Below are positions 18,464-29,682 of a DNA stretch of 64,000 bases, in pieces; the stretch's first letter is position 1, and each line of letters opens with the position of its first letter. The position numbers and the translations under genes are program-made. The DNA lies in contig NZ_CP107716.1 of NCBI RefSeq assembly GCF_025854335.1, forward strand, positions 124,001 through 188,000, in the 5' to 3' direction. Under the pieces are notes generated by a model. That model made no database searches. It had not been told where the DNA came from and saw only the letters and a program-made list of their open reading frames with translations. This stretch comes from Pelagibacterium flavum. GTDB lineage: Bacteria > Pseudomonadota > Alphaproteobacteria > Rhizobiales > Devosiaceae.

Positions 18464-19204
18464 ATGGACATTATTGCACTTGCCATCATCTTCGTCGCAG
18501 TCGGCGCCGGAGCAATTTCGAAGGGTGCGACCGGGATGGGCATGCCGCTCATTGCCATTCCGTTTCTCGCGGCAACCTTCGGCCTGCAGCACGCCATCGC
18601 CGTGCTGTTGATTCCAATTCTGGTTTCCAACGCGTCCCAGCTCTATCGCTTTCGGCATGCGCGTGGCGAAGCAGGGTTGGGCTTTTTGCAGCCCATGCTC
18701 ATGCTCTGCGTGGTTGGCGTTATCGCCGGAACGTGGTTTTTGACGTCGACGCCCGAGCGCGGTCTGGCGTTGACGCTGGGAATCCTGCTGCTCGGCTATC
18801 TGGCGCTGCGCCTGTTGAACCCGCATTTCACCGTGGGACCCCAGGCAGCCAGGCGCTGGGCAATGCCGGCGGGTCTGGGTGCGGGACTGCTGCATGGCGC
18901 GACGGGGATTTCGGCGCCGATCGGGGTGACGTTCATCCACGCCATGCGGTTCGGCCGCGATGCGCATGTTTATGCGGTTTCGGCGATGTTTATGGTTCTG
19001 GCGATCTTTCAGGCGCCCTCGCTGTGGGTGGCCGGCATCCTGAGACCCGAATGGCTGATGCAGGGTATGTTTGCGCTGATCCCGACCTTTCTGTTCATGC
19101 CGGTGGGTCAATGGCTCGCGGGCAAGATGAGCCAAAGCGCCTTCGACCGCATGATCCTGATCTTTCTCGGTGCGATCGGGCTCAAGATGGTGCTGGGCTT
19201 CTAG
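18464..19204 (+). CDS. Sulfite exporter TauE/SafE family permease
   Basis: An integral inner-membrane protein of 246 residues with about eight hydrophobic helices in two similar halves, each opening with a Gly-rich helix (AISKGATGMGMPLIAIPF and GAGLLHGATGISAPIGVTF). That repeated feature is diagnostic of TauE/SafE (DUF81). Members are proposed to export sulfite or sulfoacetate, but most are untested. Divergent from the FAH-family gene with 133 bases between, and convergent with acnA. Confidence 0.88.
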   Translation: MDIIALAIIFVAVGAGAISKGATGMGMPLIAIPFLAATFGLQHAIAVLLIPILVSNASQLYRFRHARGEAGLGFLQPMLMLCVVGVIAGTWFLTSTPERGLALTLGILLLGYLALRLLNPHFTVGPQAARRWAMPAGLGAGLLHGATGISAPIGVTFIHAMRFGRDAHVYAVSAMFMVLAIFQAPSLWVAGILRPEWLMQGMFALIPTFLFMPVGQWLAGKMSQSAFDRMILIFLGAIGLKMVLGF

Positions 19205-19225
19205 TCAGTGTCAGATTTCGGCAGG

Positions 19226-19253
19226 AAAAAAGGCGGCCATTGGCCGCCTTTTT
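19226..19253. terminator. Bidirectional terminator between the TauE permease and acnA
   Basis: GGCGGCC-ATT-GGCCGCC stem with As on one side and Ts on the other, so it can stop both converging transcripts. Confidence 0.92.
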
Positions 19254-19273
19254 CTTTGTCGTCCTAATGCCTG

Positions 19274-22039
<2,766 letters not shown>

Positions 22040-22051
22040 GCGGTCCGCCTT

Positions 22052-22086
22052 GTCTCAATAGGGTTGCGGGTACCCCCGATTGAGAC
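22052..22086 (-). promoter_or_regulatory. Inverted repeat in the acnA leader
   Basis: Arms GTCTCAAT and ATTGAGAC pair perfectly around an inner GGGT/ACCC, 12 to 47 bases before the acnA ATG. It may be an mRNA hairpin affecting translation or an operator. It does not resemble the RirA or Irr boxes I know. Confidence 0.4.
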
Positions 22087-22282
22087 CGGGCCAAGCGGCC
22101 AATTTCGCGTCGAAAACAGTGCAACGCTGCAATGGCCACCGGCTCGTCCGGAGGCATGAAGCGGGAAAGCATAAGTTCTCCCCCACCTTTTTCGCCCTCT
22201 CTATAATGAATCCAATTTGCACTTGCCAGCCCGGACTTTGGTTCAATAGAGCTTTGGCATGATCAATGAAGGGCTTTCCCGC

Positions 22283-22903
22283 ATGCCGGAAACTGGCCTT
22301 GGCGTTAACGCCCTGTCGCTCAGCAGGGGCGGGCGGGCCATTCTGACAGAGTTGAGCTTTTCGCTCGAGGCGGGAACGGCCCTGATGCTGCGGGGCCCCA
22401 ACGGGGCCGGCAAGAGCACCTTGCTGATGGCCCTGGCTGGGCTACTCGATCCCGTCGCGGGACGCATTGAGCACCTGCGATCTGATCCCGAGGCGCCGAA
22501 ATACGGACATTTGCATTATGTCGCGCACGCGCCTGCGATAAAAGCGGGGCTCAGCGTCGCCGAGAACCTTCAATTCTGGGTCGATCTGCTCGATGACAAG
22601 GCTGCAGACGTCGAAGCGGCCTTGTTTCGGGCTGGGCTGGATAGATTGGGCAGTATCGATGCCGGGCTGCTTTCAGCCGGGCAGATCCGGCGCCTTGCAT
22701 TGGCACGCCTGATTGCCGTCCGCCGTCCGCTCTGGCTGCTCGACGAACCGACAAGTGCGCTCGATACCGCCGGATCGGCCTGGGTGGGGTCCTTGATTTC
22801 AGATCACCTGCAAGAGGGCGGGCTTGCGGTCATTGCCACCCACCTCGACATCACCGTTGAGGGCAACACCAGGACGCTCGAATTGGGCGGATTGGCGCAA
22901 TGA
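22283..22903 (+). CDS. ccmA: Heme exporter ATP-binding protein CcmA
   Basis: ATPase of the CcmABCD complex that releases heme-loaded CcmE during cytochrome c maturation (System I). It is 206 residues with Walker A GPNGAGKSTLL, the ABC signature LSAGQIRRLALARLI and Walker B LWLLDEPTSALD. ATG 22283 has GAAGGG nine bases upstream; an ATG at 22259 in the same frame lacks a ribosome-binding site. It is followed by ccmB with a 4-base overlap. A TATAAT at 22202-22207 could be the -10 of the operon, but no clear -35 goes with it. Confidence 0.94.
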   Translation: MPETGLGVNALSLSRGGRAILTELSFSLEAGTALMLRGPNGAGKSTLLMALAGLLDPVAGRIEHLRSDPEAPKYGHLHYVAHAPAIKAGLSVAENLQFWVDLLDDKAADVEAALFRAGLDRLGSIDAGLLSAGQIRRLALARLIAVRRPLWLLDEPTSALDTAGSAWVGSLISDHLQEGGLAVIATHLDITVEGNTRTLELGGLAQ

Positions 22904-23562
22904 AGCCATTGGCCGCAATCATTGTTCGCGATCTCCGTCTTGGTTTGCGCCAGGGTGGGGACATTCTGACTCTGGTGCTGTTCTTTGTCATTGTCGGCGT
23001 CCTGATGCCGTTCGCTGTGGGGCCGGATCGGCCACTTCTCGCCCAACTGGCGCCGGCCATCATATGGGTCGCGGCGCTTCTGGCGCAGCTTTTGTCCAAT
23101 GAGCGCCTGTTTCGCGGCGACTTCGACGATGGAAGCCTGGCGGTCTTCCGGCACGCGATCATTCCGCTCGAAATGGTTGTCGCCGCCAAGCTTGTGGCGC
23201 ACTGGCTTCTCACCGGCCTGCCGTTGATTCTTGCCATGCCCATTCTGGCGCTGATGCTCGGGCTGGACGGCCAGGGGTTCTGGCTGGCGGTCCTATCTCT
23301 GGCGCTCGGCACACCGGCGCTGGCCGCGTTCGGGGCCATCGGGGCGGCTGTGACAGTTGGCCTCAAGCGCGGAGGGCTGGTTGCACCGGTTCTTGTCTTG
23401 CCGCTGAGCCTGCCAGTGCTTATTTTCGGTACAGGTGCGTTTGATGTAGCGCGGCTGGGTGCATCGTCGCAGGCGCTGCTGCTGCTCGGCGCACTCAGCC
23501 TTTTAAGCGTAACGCTTGCACCGTTCGCCGCGGCGCTGGCGCTGAAGATTTCCGGGGAATAG
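22900..23562 (+). CDS. ccmB: Heme exporter protein CcmB
   Basis: Membrane subunit of the CcmABCD complex, 220 residues with six hydrophobic helices. The family features LRLGLRQGGDILTLVLFFVIVG at the N-terminus and FRGDFDDGSLAVFRH in the cytoplasmic loop are present. Its ATG overlaps the ccmA stop (ATGA) and its stop abuts the ccmC start directly. Confidence 0.94.
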   Translation: MKPLAAIIVRDLRLGLRQGGDILTLVLFFVIVGVLMPFAVGPDRPLLAQLAPAIIWVAALLAQLLSNERLFRGDFDDGSLAVFRHAIIPLEMVVAAKLVAHWLLTGLPLILAMPILALMLGLDGQGFWLAVLSLALGTPALAAFGAIGAAVTVGLKRGGLVAPVLVLPLSLPVLIFGTGAFDVARLGASSQALLLLGALSLLSVTLAPFAAALALKISGE

Positions 23563-24333
23563 ATGGTTCAAACCCAACCCAAACCCGCCGAGCCGGGATG
23601 GTTCACCCGCATCGCCCATCCGGGGATGTTCATGGGGTGGTCGCGCCATTTTGTCCTGCCTCTCTCGGCCGTTACGGCACTGACCTTTGCGGTGGGGCTC
23701 TATTTTTCGTTCTTTGCATCCCCGGCGGACTATCAGATGGGCGATACGGTGCGCATGATGTATGTGCATGTGCCCAGCGCGTGGCTCAGCCAATTCTGCT
23801 ATGCGGTGATGTTCTGTTCGGCCATCGGAACGCTGGTCTGGCGCCATCCCATGGCCGATGTCAGCCAGAAGGCGGCGGTTCCGCTCGGTGCGGCCTTCAC
23901 TGCGCTGGCCCTTTTCACAGGATCGATGTGGGGCCGGCCCACCTGGGGCACGTTCTGGGAGTGGGACGGGCGGATGACCTCGACGCTGGTTCTTCTGTTC
24001 ATCTATCTCGGCCTCATCGCCCTGTGGCGGGCCTTTGACGATCAGCTCAAGGCAGCCCGGATCGTTGCGGTTCTGACTCTGGTGGGGGCCATCAACATTC
24101 CGATCATCAAGTTCTCGGTCGATTGGTGGCAGACCTTGCACCAGCCCGCTTCGGTCTTCAGGACCGACGGGCCGACTGTCGATGGTTCAATTCTCGTGCC
24201 GTTGCTCGTGATGACGCTCGCGTTTTCGCTTCTGTTTGTAACGCTGCATCTGGTGCGCATGCGCACCGAAATCACCAGGCGCCGCATTCGCTCGCTGGAA
24301 TTGGCTCAGACTCGCGCGGGAGAGCAGGCATGA
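23563..24333 (+). CDS. ccmC: Heme transporter CcmC
   Basis: Heme-handling membrane protein that delivers heme to CcmE in the periplasm. It has 256 residues, six helices and the tryptophan-rich WWD motif WGRPTWGTFWEWDGRMTS between them; the axial histidines lie in YVHVPSAW and TLHQPASV. It starts on the base after the ccmB stop and overlaps ccmD by four bases, so the genes are one translational unit. Confidence 0.96.
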   Translation: MVQTQPKPAEPGWFTRIAHPGMFMGWSRHFVLPLSAVTALTFAVGLYFSFFASPADYQMGDTVRMMYVHVPSAWLSQFCYAVMFCSAIGTLVWRHPMADVSQKAAVPLGAAFTALALFTGSMWGRPTWGTFWEWDGRMTSTLVLLFIYLGLIALWRAFDDQLKAARIVAVLTLVGAINIPIIKFSVDWWQTLHQPASVFRTDGPTVDGSILVPLLVMTLAFSLLFVTLHLVRMRTEITRRRIRSLELAQTRAGEQA

Positions 24334-24491
24334 TCGATCTCGGCCAGCACTGGGAATTCATCACTGCAGCCTATGCCGGAACGATTATCGTTGTCGGTGG
24401 GCTTATTGGCTGGACCGTTTATTCGGCGCGCTCTGCAAAAGCACGTGCGGCCATGCTCGAGGCGGCGCGGCAGGCGCGCAGACCGCAATGA
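24330..24491 (+). CDS. ccmD: Heme exporter protein CcmD
   Basis: A 53-residue single-span membrane protein (MIDLGQHWEFITAAYAGT, then a hydrophobic helix and a basic tail RSAKARAAMLEAARQ), which is the CcmD pattern. It stabilises the CcmC-CcmE interaction. ATG 24330 overlaps the ccmC stop, and its own stop overlaps the ccmG ATG at 24488. Confidence 0.92.
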   Translation: MIDLGQHWEFITAAYAGTIIVVGGLIGWTVYSARSAKARAAMLEAARQARRPQ

Positions 24492-25039
24492 AACCTTCGG
24501 TCAGGATCGGGCTGGCGGTCTTGCCGCTCATTGTCCTTGCGGCTTTGCTTGGCGTTTTTGCCTCACAGATGGGGCGTTCGACGAGTTTCGTGCCGTCCGC
24601 ACTCATCGACAAACCCGTGCCCGAATTCGCTCTCGCATCTGTCGATGGGCATGCCCAGCCAGGGTTTGCCAGCGCTGATCTGACCGGCAATGGCGTGGTG
24701 GTCGTCAATGTCTTTGCGTCCTGGTGCGTGCCATGCCGTGCGGAGCACCCGTTCCTGATGGAACTCGCTCAAGAGCCGGTCAAGATCTACGGTCTCAACT
24801 ATGACGATCCGGCTGAGAACGCCCGAGCCTTTCTGGCCGAACTGGGCAATCCCTATGACCGGGTCGGCGCGGATCGGGATCGCCGGGTGGGCATTGAATG
24901 GGGCGTTTATGGCGTACCGGAAACCTTCGTTGTCGACAATGAAGGCATCATCCGGTTCAAGCATGTCGGTCCGCTCGACCAGGAGAGCTACGAGAACGTG
25001 CTCCTCCCGGCCATCGAAGCGGCGCGCACGCCCGCCTGA
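24488..25039 (+). CDS. ccmG: Thiol:disulfide interchange protein CcmG/DsbE
   Basis: Membrane-anchored periplasmic thioredoxin-like reductant for apocytochrome c or CcmH. It is 183 residues with an uncleaved N-terminal helix and the redox motif WCVPC (in VFASWCVPCRAEHPFL). The CcmG-specific acidic features (GLNYDDPAENARAFL) and the cis-Pro in GVYGVPETFVVD are there. It is the last ccm gene here; ccmE, ccmF and ccmH must be elsewhere. Two palindromes follow. Confidence 0.94.
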   Translation: MKPSVRIGLAVLPLIVLAALLGVFASQMGRSTSFVPSALIDKPVPEFALASVDGHAQPGFASADLTGNGVVVVNVFASWCVPCRAEHPFLMELAQEPVKIYGLNYDDPAENARAFLAELGNPYDRVGADRDRRVGIEWGVYGVPETFVVDNEGIIRFKHVGPLDQESYENVLLPAIEAARTPA

Positions 25040-25040
25040 A

Positions 25041-25084
25041 GCGCGTCCAGCAAAAGTGGAAACGGTTTTGCGGTTCGGACGCGC
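25041..25084 (-). repeat. Extragenic palindrome (family copy C)
   Basis: Outer arms GCGCGTCC/GGACGCGC pair perfectly. Read on the minus strand it has the core CCGAACCGCAAAA shared with the copies at 50299 and 57479 and a closing CTTTTGCTGG. It lies in the convergent ccmG/yciB gap. Confidence 0.75.
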
Positions 25085-25098
25085 GACGAAACGACCAG

Positions 25099-25141
25099 CT
25101 AGATCAAGTCCGCGGTTCGAAGAAAAGCGGATTTGATCTAG
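25099..25141 (+). terminator. Large stem-loop in the ccmG/yciB convergent gap
   Basis: 15-base arms (25099-25113 with 25127-25141) paired at 14 positions, with a G-U at the remaining one on the plus strand, and a 13-base loop, followed by AATTT. It probably ends the ccm transcript. It could also be a dispersed palindrome of its own kind. Confidence 0.5.
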
Positions 25142-25144
25142 AAT

Positions 25145-25834
25145 TTACATCTCGGTCTGAGCGCCTTCGGCGGCTGCCTTGACAGGGTTCGCCGCCGGCT
25201 CTTCACTTGGGGCGTATTTATTGAGCAGGGGCAGCTGGCTCATGGCGAAAACCATGGTCAGCGGCATGATGCCCCAGACCTTGAAGGCCACCCAGAAATC
25301 GTCGGAAAAATTGCGCCACACGATTTCGTTGAGCGCGGCGAGCACGAAAAAGAACAGGCCCCAGCGCAGGGTCATCAGATACCAGCCGCGGTCCTGGAGC
25401 TTGTAGACCTCGCCAAATACGTAGCGGAGCAGGGAATGGCCGAAGGCCAGACCGCCGAGCAGCACCGAGCCAAACAGCACATTGGTGATCGTGGGCTTGA
25501 GCTTGATGAACAACGCATCCTGAAAATAGAGCGTCATCCCCCCAAACACCAAAACCACGACGCCGGTGACCAGCGGCATGACAGGAATGGTCTTGAGGAT
25601 CAGCTTGGACAGGGCCAGCGAGATCGTCATGGCCACCATGAAGACGGCGGTCGCAAAGATGATCGGCTGGCTGAACCAGGTCTGAAGCACCGGGAAAGCC
25701 TCAAGGATGTTCTCACCCTGGGCATTGACAAGAAAGAACACGACAAGCGGGCCCAGCTCAAGCGAGAGCTTCGTCAGTGCAGGCTTGAGATCCTCGATGC
25801 CGGCTTCGGCGGATTTGGGTTGGCTTTCAGCCAT
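25145..25834 (-). CDS. yciB: Inner-membrane septation protein YciB (IspZ)
   Basis: Polytopic membrane protein, 229 residues with about five to six helices. The family motifs LELGPLVVFFLVNAQG, VFGGMTLYFQDALFIKLKPT, LDRGWYLMTLRWGLFF-like (here KLQDRGWYLMTLRWGLF) and NEIVWRNFSDDFWVAFKVWG are present. YciB affects envelope and septum integrity; the mechanism is unknown. GGAG lies before ATG 25834, four bases after the ftsY stop. The acidic N-terminal extension and Ala/Glu tail are not part of the core family. Confidence 0.93.
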   Translation of the reverse strand: MAESQPKSAEAGIEDLKPALTKLSLELGPLVVFFLVNAQGENILEAFPVLQTWFSQPIIFATAVFMVAMTISLALSKLILKTIPVMPLVTGVVVLVFGGMTLYFQDALFIKLKPTITNVLFGSVLLGGLAFGHSLLRYVFGEVYKLQDRGWYLMTLRWGLFFFVLAALNEIVWRNFSDDFWVAFKVWGIMPLTMVFAMSQLPLLNKYAPSEEPAANPVKAAAEGAQTEM

Positions 25835-25838
25835 TAAT

Positions 25839-27071
25839 TTACTCCTTGCCCGCAATCGCGCGGGCGAAATCTGAGGCCCTGAAGGGCTCGAGGTCGCCGA
25901 TCGCTTCCCCGACGCCGATAAAATGGATGGGCAGTCCGAATTTCCTGGCGATGGCGACCAGGATGCCTCCGCGCGCCGTTCCATCGAGCTTGGTCATCAC
26001 AAGACCGGTTACACCTGCTTTTTGCCCGAAGATTTCGACCTGATTAAGGGCATTCTGGCCTGTCGTGGCATCGAGTGTCAAAAGCGTGGCATGCGGCGCG
26101 TCCGGATCGCGCTTTTTGATGACCCTGATGATCTTTTCGAGCTCGTCCATCAGCTCAACACGGTTCTGCAGGCGCCCGGCGGTATCGATGATGACGACAT
26201 CGGTCCCGGTGTCCTGGGCCTTTGCCACGGCGTCGAACGCCAGACCCGAGGCATCCGCGCCGGTCGGGCGGGTCATAACTTCAGCGTCGTTGCGCTGGCC
26301 CCAGACCTGGAGCTGTTCGACAGCGGCAGCGCGAAACGTATCGCCGGCGGCCAGCAGCACCGACTTGCCTTCGGCCTTGAGCTTGGCCGTCAATTTGCCG
26401 ATGGTTGTCGTCTTGCCCGAGCCATTGACCCCGACCATGAGGATCACGAAGGGCTTGCTTGTGCCATCGATAGACAGCGGCACAGCCACAGGGCCGAGCG
26501 TCGCCTCGACTTCGGCAGCGAGAACGGCCCGCACGTCTTCGAGGGAGACGTCCTTGTCGAACTTGTCGGCGCGCAGCTTGTCGGTGATCGCCATTGCCGT
26601 ATCTATGCCGAGATCGGCGGCGATCAAGGTGTCTTCGAGGTCCTGCAGCGTTGCTTCATCGAGCTTGCGCTTGGTGAAGATTGCTCCGATCGAAGAGGTG
26701 AGGTTGTCAGAAGACCGTTTGAGACCGGCGCCCAAGCGCTGAAGCCAGTTCCGCGGCTCTGCCGGTTCAGCTGGTAAGGGGGCGGCGGCCGGCTCGGGTT
26801 CGCCTGCTGCGGGCTCTTCCGGGTCGGACGCAATTTTGTCTTCAATGGCATCGGGCCGCTCAAGGGGGTCGGTCACATCGTCCGGCGTGGGCGGCTCATG
26901 CTCGGGAGGATTGGGATGGCCCCGTTCAAGCCATTCGGCCTGCATTTCGGGTGGTGCCGCGTCGCGGGAATCCTCGTCCTCAGAAGCGGATGTCGTCGGT
27001 TCGGGCTCGGTCGGCGCGGGTGTCCGGCCGAGCATACGATCCCATAGTGAGGGCTTTTTTGGTTCGGCCAT
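25839..27071 (-). CDS. ftsY: Signal recognition particle receptor FtsY
   Basis: SRP GTPase docking ribosome-Ffh complexes to SecYEG. Of 410 residues, the first 115 are an acidic Pro/Glu-rich A domain; the rest is the NG domain with P-loop MVGVNGSGKTTTIGKL, the closing loop GDTFRAAAVEQL, IIDTAGRLQNR and MTKLDGTARGG. It lies in the dapF-mtaB-ftsY-yciB string, and its partner ffh is about 2.6 kb away on the opposite strand. Confidence 0.97.
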   Translation of the reverse strand: MAEPKKPSLWDRMLGRTPAPTEPEPTTSASEDEDSRDAAPPEMQAEWLERGHPNPPEHEPPTPDDVTDPLERPDAIEDKIASDPEEPAAGEPEPAAAPLPAEPAEPRNWLQRLGAGLKRSSDNLTSSIGAIFTKRKLDEATLQDLEDTLIAADLGIDTAMAITDKLRADKFDKDVSLEDVRAVLAAEVEATLGPVAVPLSIDGTSKPFVILMVGVNGSGKTTTIGKLTAKLKAEGKSVLLAAGDTFRAAAVEQLQVWGQRNDAEVMTRPTGADASGLAFDAVAKAQDTGTDVVIIDTAGRLQNRVELMDELEKIIRVIKKRDPDAPHATLLTLDATTGQNALNQVEIFGQKAGVTGLVMTKLDGTARGGILVAIARKFGLPIHFIGVGEAIGDLEPFRASDFARAIAGKE

Positions 27072-27073
27072 GC

Positions 27074-27274
27074 CTATCCGTCAGTCCTGTTGCGCCGGTC
27101 GTTTTGTTCGGCCGCGCGCTTGAGTTTGTCTTCGCTTGATGAGGTTTGCTCGCCGCTCGGCTTGTCGCTGTGTCGCGAGCTGCGGTCCAAGACGCGTTCG
27201 GTTTCGGACCTGTTCTTGTCGCGATCCTGATCGAGCATGTCTTTTGCGGTCTGGGGCGGGAGCTTGGTGCTCAT
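27074..27274 (-). CDS. 66-residue hydrophilic hypothetical protein
   Basis: Unrecognised. A highly charged, probably disordered protein (MSTKLPPQTAKDMLDQDRDK to EQNDRRNRTDG) with no hydrophobic segment. It is accepted because its ATG overlaps the mtaB stop (ATGA at 27271-27274) and it ends two bases before ftsY, which leaves no room for anything else in the operon. Its function is unknown. Confidence 0.65.
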   Translation of the reverse strand: MSTKLPPQTAKDMLDQDRDKNRSETERVLDRSSRHSDKPSGEQTSSSEDKLKRAAEQNDRRNRTDG

Positions 27275-28533
27275 GCTGCTTGCCTTTCGGGCTCTCCGAT
27301 GAGCCCGGCCGCATCGGCGCCGTTTATAAGGGTGGAAACGATCTCGCCGGGCTTACCAGCGGAAAGCTTTACAGGCACGAACTGTTCCGTCCGCCCAATC
27401 CCTTCGCGCTCGACGAGGACGTTTTCGCTATGACCGATGCGCGACTTGCAGAGGGTGGCAAACTGGGTTTCGCCCAGTGCACGCAGCCGTGCCGCGCGCT
27501 CCTTTCCGACGCGGCGTGAAATCTGCGGCATCCTTGCTGCCGGCGTGCCTTCGCGCGGGGAAAAGGGGAAGACGTGCAGATAGGTCAGGCCCGCCTCGGT
27601 CACGAAGCGCAGCGTATTTTCAAACATCGCTTCGGTTTCGGTTGGAAACCCCACGATGATATCGGCGCCGAACACCATGTCAGGCCGCAAGCCACGCAGC
27701 TTTTCCACGATCCCAAGTGCATCGGAGCGGCTGTGGCGGCGTTTCATGCGCTTTAGGATCATATCGTCGCCCGATTGCAGCGAGAGATGCAGGTGCGGCA
27801 TCAGGCGCGGATCTGTTACGGCGTCATAGAGCGCGGGGTCGGCTTCGATGGAATCGATCGAGGAAATCCGCAGGCGCGGCAGGGACGGAACATGCCTCAG
27901 GATCGATTGGGTGAGCTTGCCCAGTGTTGGCGAGCCGGGCAGATCGCCGCCATAGGAGGTGATGTCGACCCCGGTCAGGACCACTTCGGCGTAGCCATTG
28001 TCCACAAGGCGTTTGATCTGGTCGACCACGACCCCCATGGGTACCGAGCGTGATGGGCCGCGTCCAAAAGGGATGATGCAGAAGGTGCAACGGTGGTCGC
28101 AGCCGTTCTGGACCTGAACGAAAGCACGGGCCCGCCCGTCGAGCCCGTCGATCAGGTGGCCGGCGGTTTCGGTCACGCTCATGATGTCGTTGACCTGGAC
28201 CTTGTCGTTGAGCGGCACGCCGAACGCGATGGGCCGATAGCTTTCAGACTTGAGCTTGTCGTTGTTGCCGATCACCAGATCGACTTCGGCCATGTCGCCG
28301 AAATCGCGTGCCTGGGTCTGCGCCGCGCAGCCGGTGACGATGATCCTGGCGTCGGCGTTCTCGCGCCGCGCCTTGCGGATCGTCTGCTTGGCCTGGCGCA
28401 CAGCCTCGGCGGTCACCGCGCAGGTGTTGATGATGATTGCGTTCTCCAGGCCGGATTTTTGCGCCTCGGCCTTCATCACCTCGGATTCATAGGCGTTGAG
28501 CCGGCACCCGAAGGTTATGGTCTCTATGCTCAT
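27271..28533 (-). CDS. mtaB: tRNA t6A37 methylthiotransferase MtaB
   Basis: Radical-SAM enzyme converting t6A to ms2t6A at position 37 of ANN-reading tRNAs. Its 420 residues hold an N-terminal UPF0004 domain (FGCRLNAYESEVM, IINTCAVT, VTGCAAQTQ; three Cys for the auxiliary cluster), the radical-SAM CxxxCxxC (NGCDHRCTFCIIPFGRG) and a C-terminal TRAM domain. The opening FGCRLN is the MtaB type, not MiaB. It overlaps dapF upstream and the 66-residue gene downstream by four bases each. Confidence 0.95.
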   Translation of the reverse strand: MSIETITFGCRLNAYESEVMKAEAQKSGLENAIIINTCAVTAEAVRQAKQTIRKARRENADARIIVTGCAAQTQARDFGDMAEVDLVIGNNDKLKSESYRPIAFGVPLNDKVQVNDIMSVTETAGHLIDGLDGRARAFVQVQNGCDHRCTFCIIPFGRGPSRSVPMGVVVDQIKRLVDNGYAEVVLTGVDITSYGGDLPGSPTLGKLTQSILRHVPSLPRLRISSIDSIEADPALYDAVTDPRLMPHLHLSLQSGDDMILKRMKRRHSRSDALGIVEKLRGLRPDMVFGADIIVGFPTETEAMFENTLRFVTEAGLTYLHVFPFSPREGTPAARMPQISRRVGKERAARLRALGETQFATLCKSRIGHSENVLVEREGIGRTEQFVPVKLSAGKPGEIVSTLINGADAAGLIGEPERQAA

Positions 28534-29396
28534 GCGGCATCCTCACCCAAAAGGGCAGGCGGGATGATGCCTTGGCCGTCCAGTGTCCAGGGGCCGGTCA
28601 TCAGGATGTGATCGTCGGAAACCCGCCATTCAATATCGAGTGGGCCGCCGGGAAGCTCGACCGTCACCTGGCGCCCGGTCAGCCTCTTGCGGGCCGCAGC
28701 CACGGCAGTGGCACAGGCGGCGGTGCCGCAGGCCAGCGTCAGTCCTGCGCCACGCTCCCAGACCTTGACCCTGATGCGATCATCAGCGAGCACCTGGGCC
28801 AGCGTGATGTTGGCGCGCTCGGGAAAAATGGGGTGATTTTCGAGCAGCGGGCCGAACTTGGCCAGATCGTGGGCGTCGAGATCATCGACCCAGAAGATGG
28901 CATGCGGATTGCCGACATTGACCACTGAAGGGGTGTGCAGGAGCGGCTTGTCGATAGGACCGATCTGCAATTCGATGCCGTTTGTATCGGCAAAAGGCTC
29001 GGCCAAAGGAATCTGATCCCACTCAAAGTGCGGGGCCCCCATATCGGCCGTCACCAGATCGCCGTTGATCCGAGTGATCAACATGCCGGCATTGGTGCGG
29101 ATGGTTACGAGGTTCCTGCCGGTTTCGTCGGCGAGCAGTGCTGCGATGCAGCGTGTTGCATTGCCGCAAGCATCGACCTCTCCGCCTTCGGCATTGTAAA
29201 TGCGCATGAACACATCGACGCCCTCGATCGCGTCGGGCTCCATGACGATCAGTTGATCACACCCGATGCCGGTTTTCCGGTCCGAAATGGCGACGATCTG
29301 CTGGCGCGACAGCGCAATTTCCCGCGCACGCGCGTCCAGAACGACGAAGTCGTTTCCAAGGCCATTCATCTTGAGGTAGGGCAGTGGCGCGGTCAT
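28530..29396 (-). CDS. dapF: Diaminopimelate epimerase
   Basis: Cofactor-independent racemase making meso-DAP for peptidoglycan and lysine. The paired catalytic cysteines lie in DACGNATRC and LACGTAACAT, in the two mirror-like halves, and the start MTAPLPYLKMNGLGNDFVV is standard. The 288-residue length from 29396 is normal; an earlier in-frame ATG at 29477 would add 27 residues. It is the first gene of the dapF-mtaB-ftsY-yciB string and divergent from ffh across 286 bases that hold no other gene. Confidence 0.97.
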   Translation of the reverse strand: MTAPLPYLKMNGLGNDFVVLDARAREIALSRQQIVAISDRKTGIGCDQLIVMEPDAIEGVDVFMRIYNAEGGEVDACGNATRCIAALLADETGRNLVTIRTNAGMLITRINGDLVTADMGAPHFEWDQIPLAEPFADTNGIELQIGPIDKPLLHTPSVVNVGNPHAIFWVDDLDAHDLAKFGPLLENHPIFPERANITLAQVLADDRIRVKVWERGAGLTLACGTAACATAVAAARKRLTGRQVTVELPGGPLDIEWRVSDDHILMTGPWTLDGQGIIPPALLGEDAA

Positions 29397-29619
29397 TTTC
29401 GGGTTTCTGGGCTCAACCAAGGGGCATCTGTGGCTTATATGGCGCAAAAGTCTTGCGATTTCCACCTTTGCACCCAATCGTGCTGCAATTGACTCCGCTC
29501 CCCTGCCTGCTTATAAGCCGCCTCGACCTTCTGTCAGAAACGATGGATTTGCGAGTCACTAGGCAACCCGAGAGGTTTCCGGTCAACATCCGCCAGCGCG
29601 TTGCGCCCGCGGGTGGGTT

Positions 29620-29647
29620 TTGCATTTGGCCGCTTGGGACCCATATT
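29620..29647 (+). promoter_or_regulatory. Possible ffh promoter
   Basis: TTGCAT and CATATT separated by 16 bases, 36 bases before the ffh ATG. Each hexamer matches four consensus positions. Tentative. Confidence 0.35.
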
Positions 29648-29682
29648 CGCATCTATCCTGACACGAACGAAATGAGCGAACT

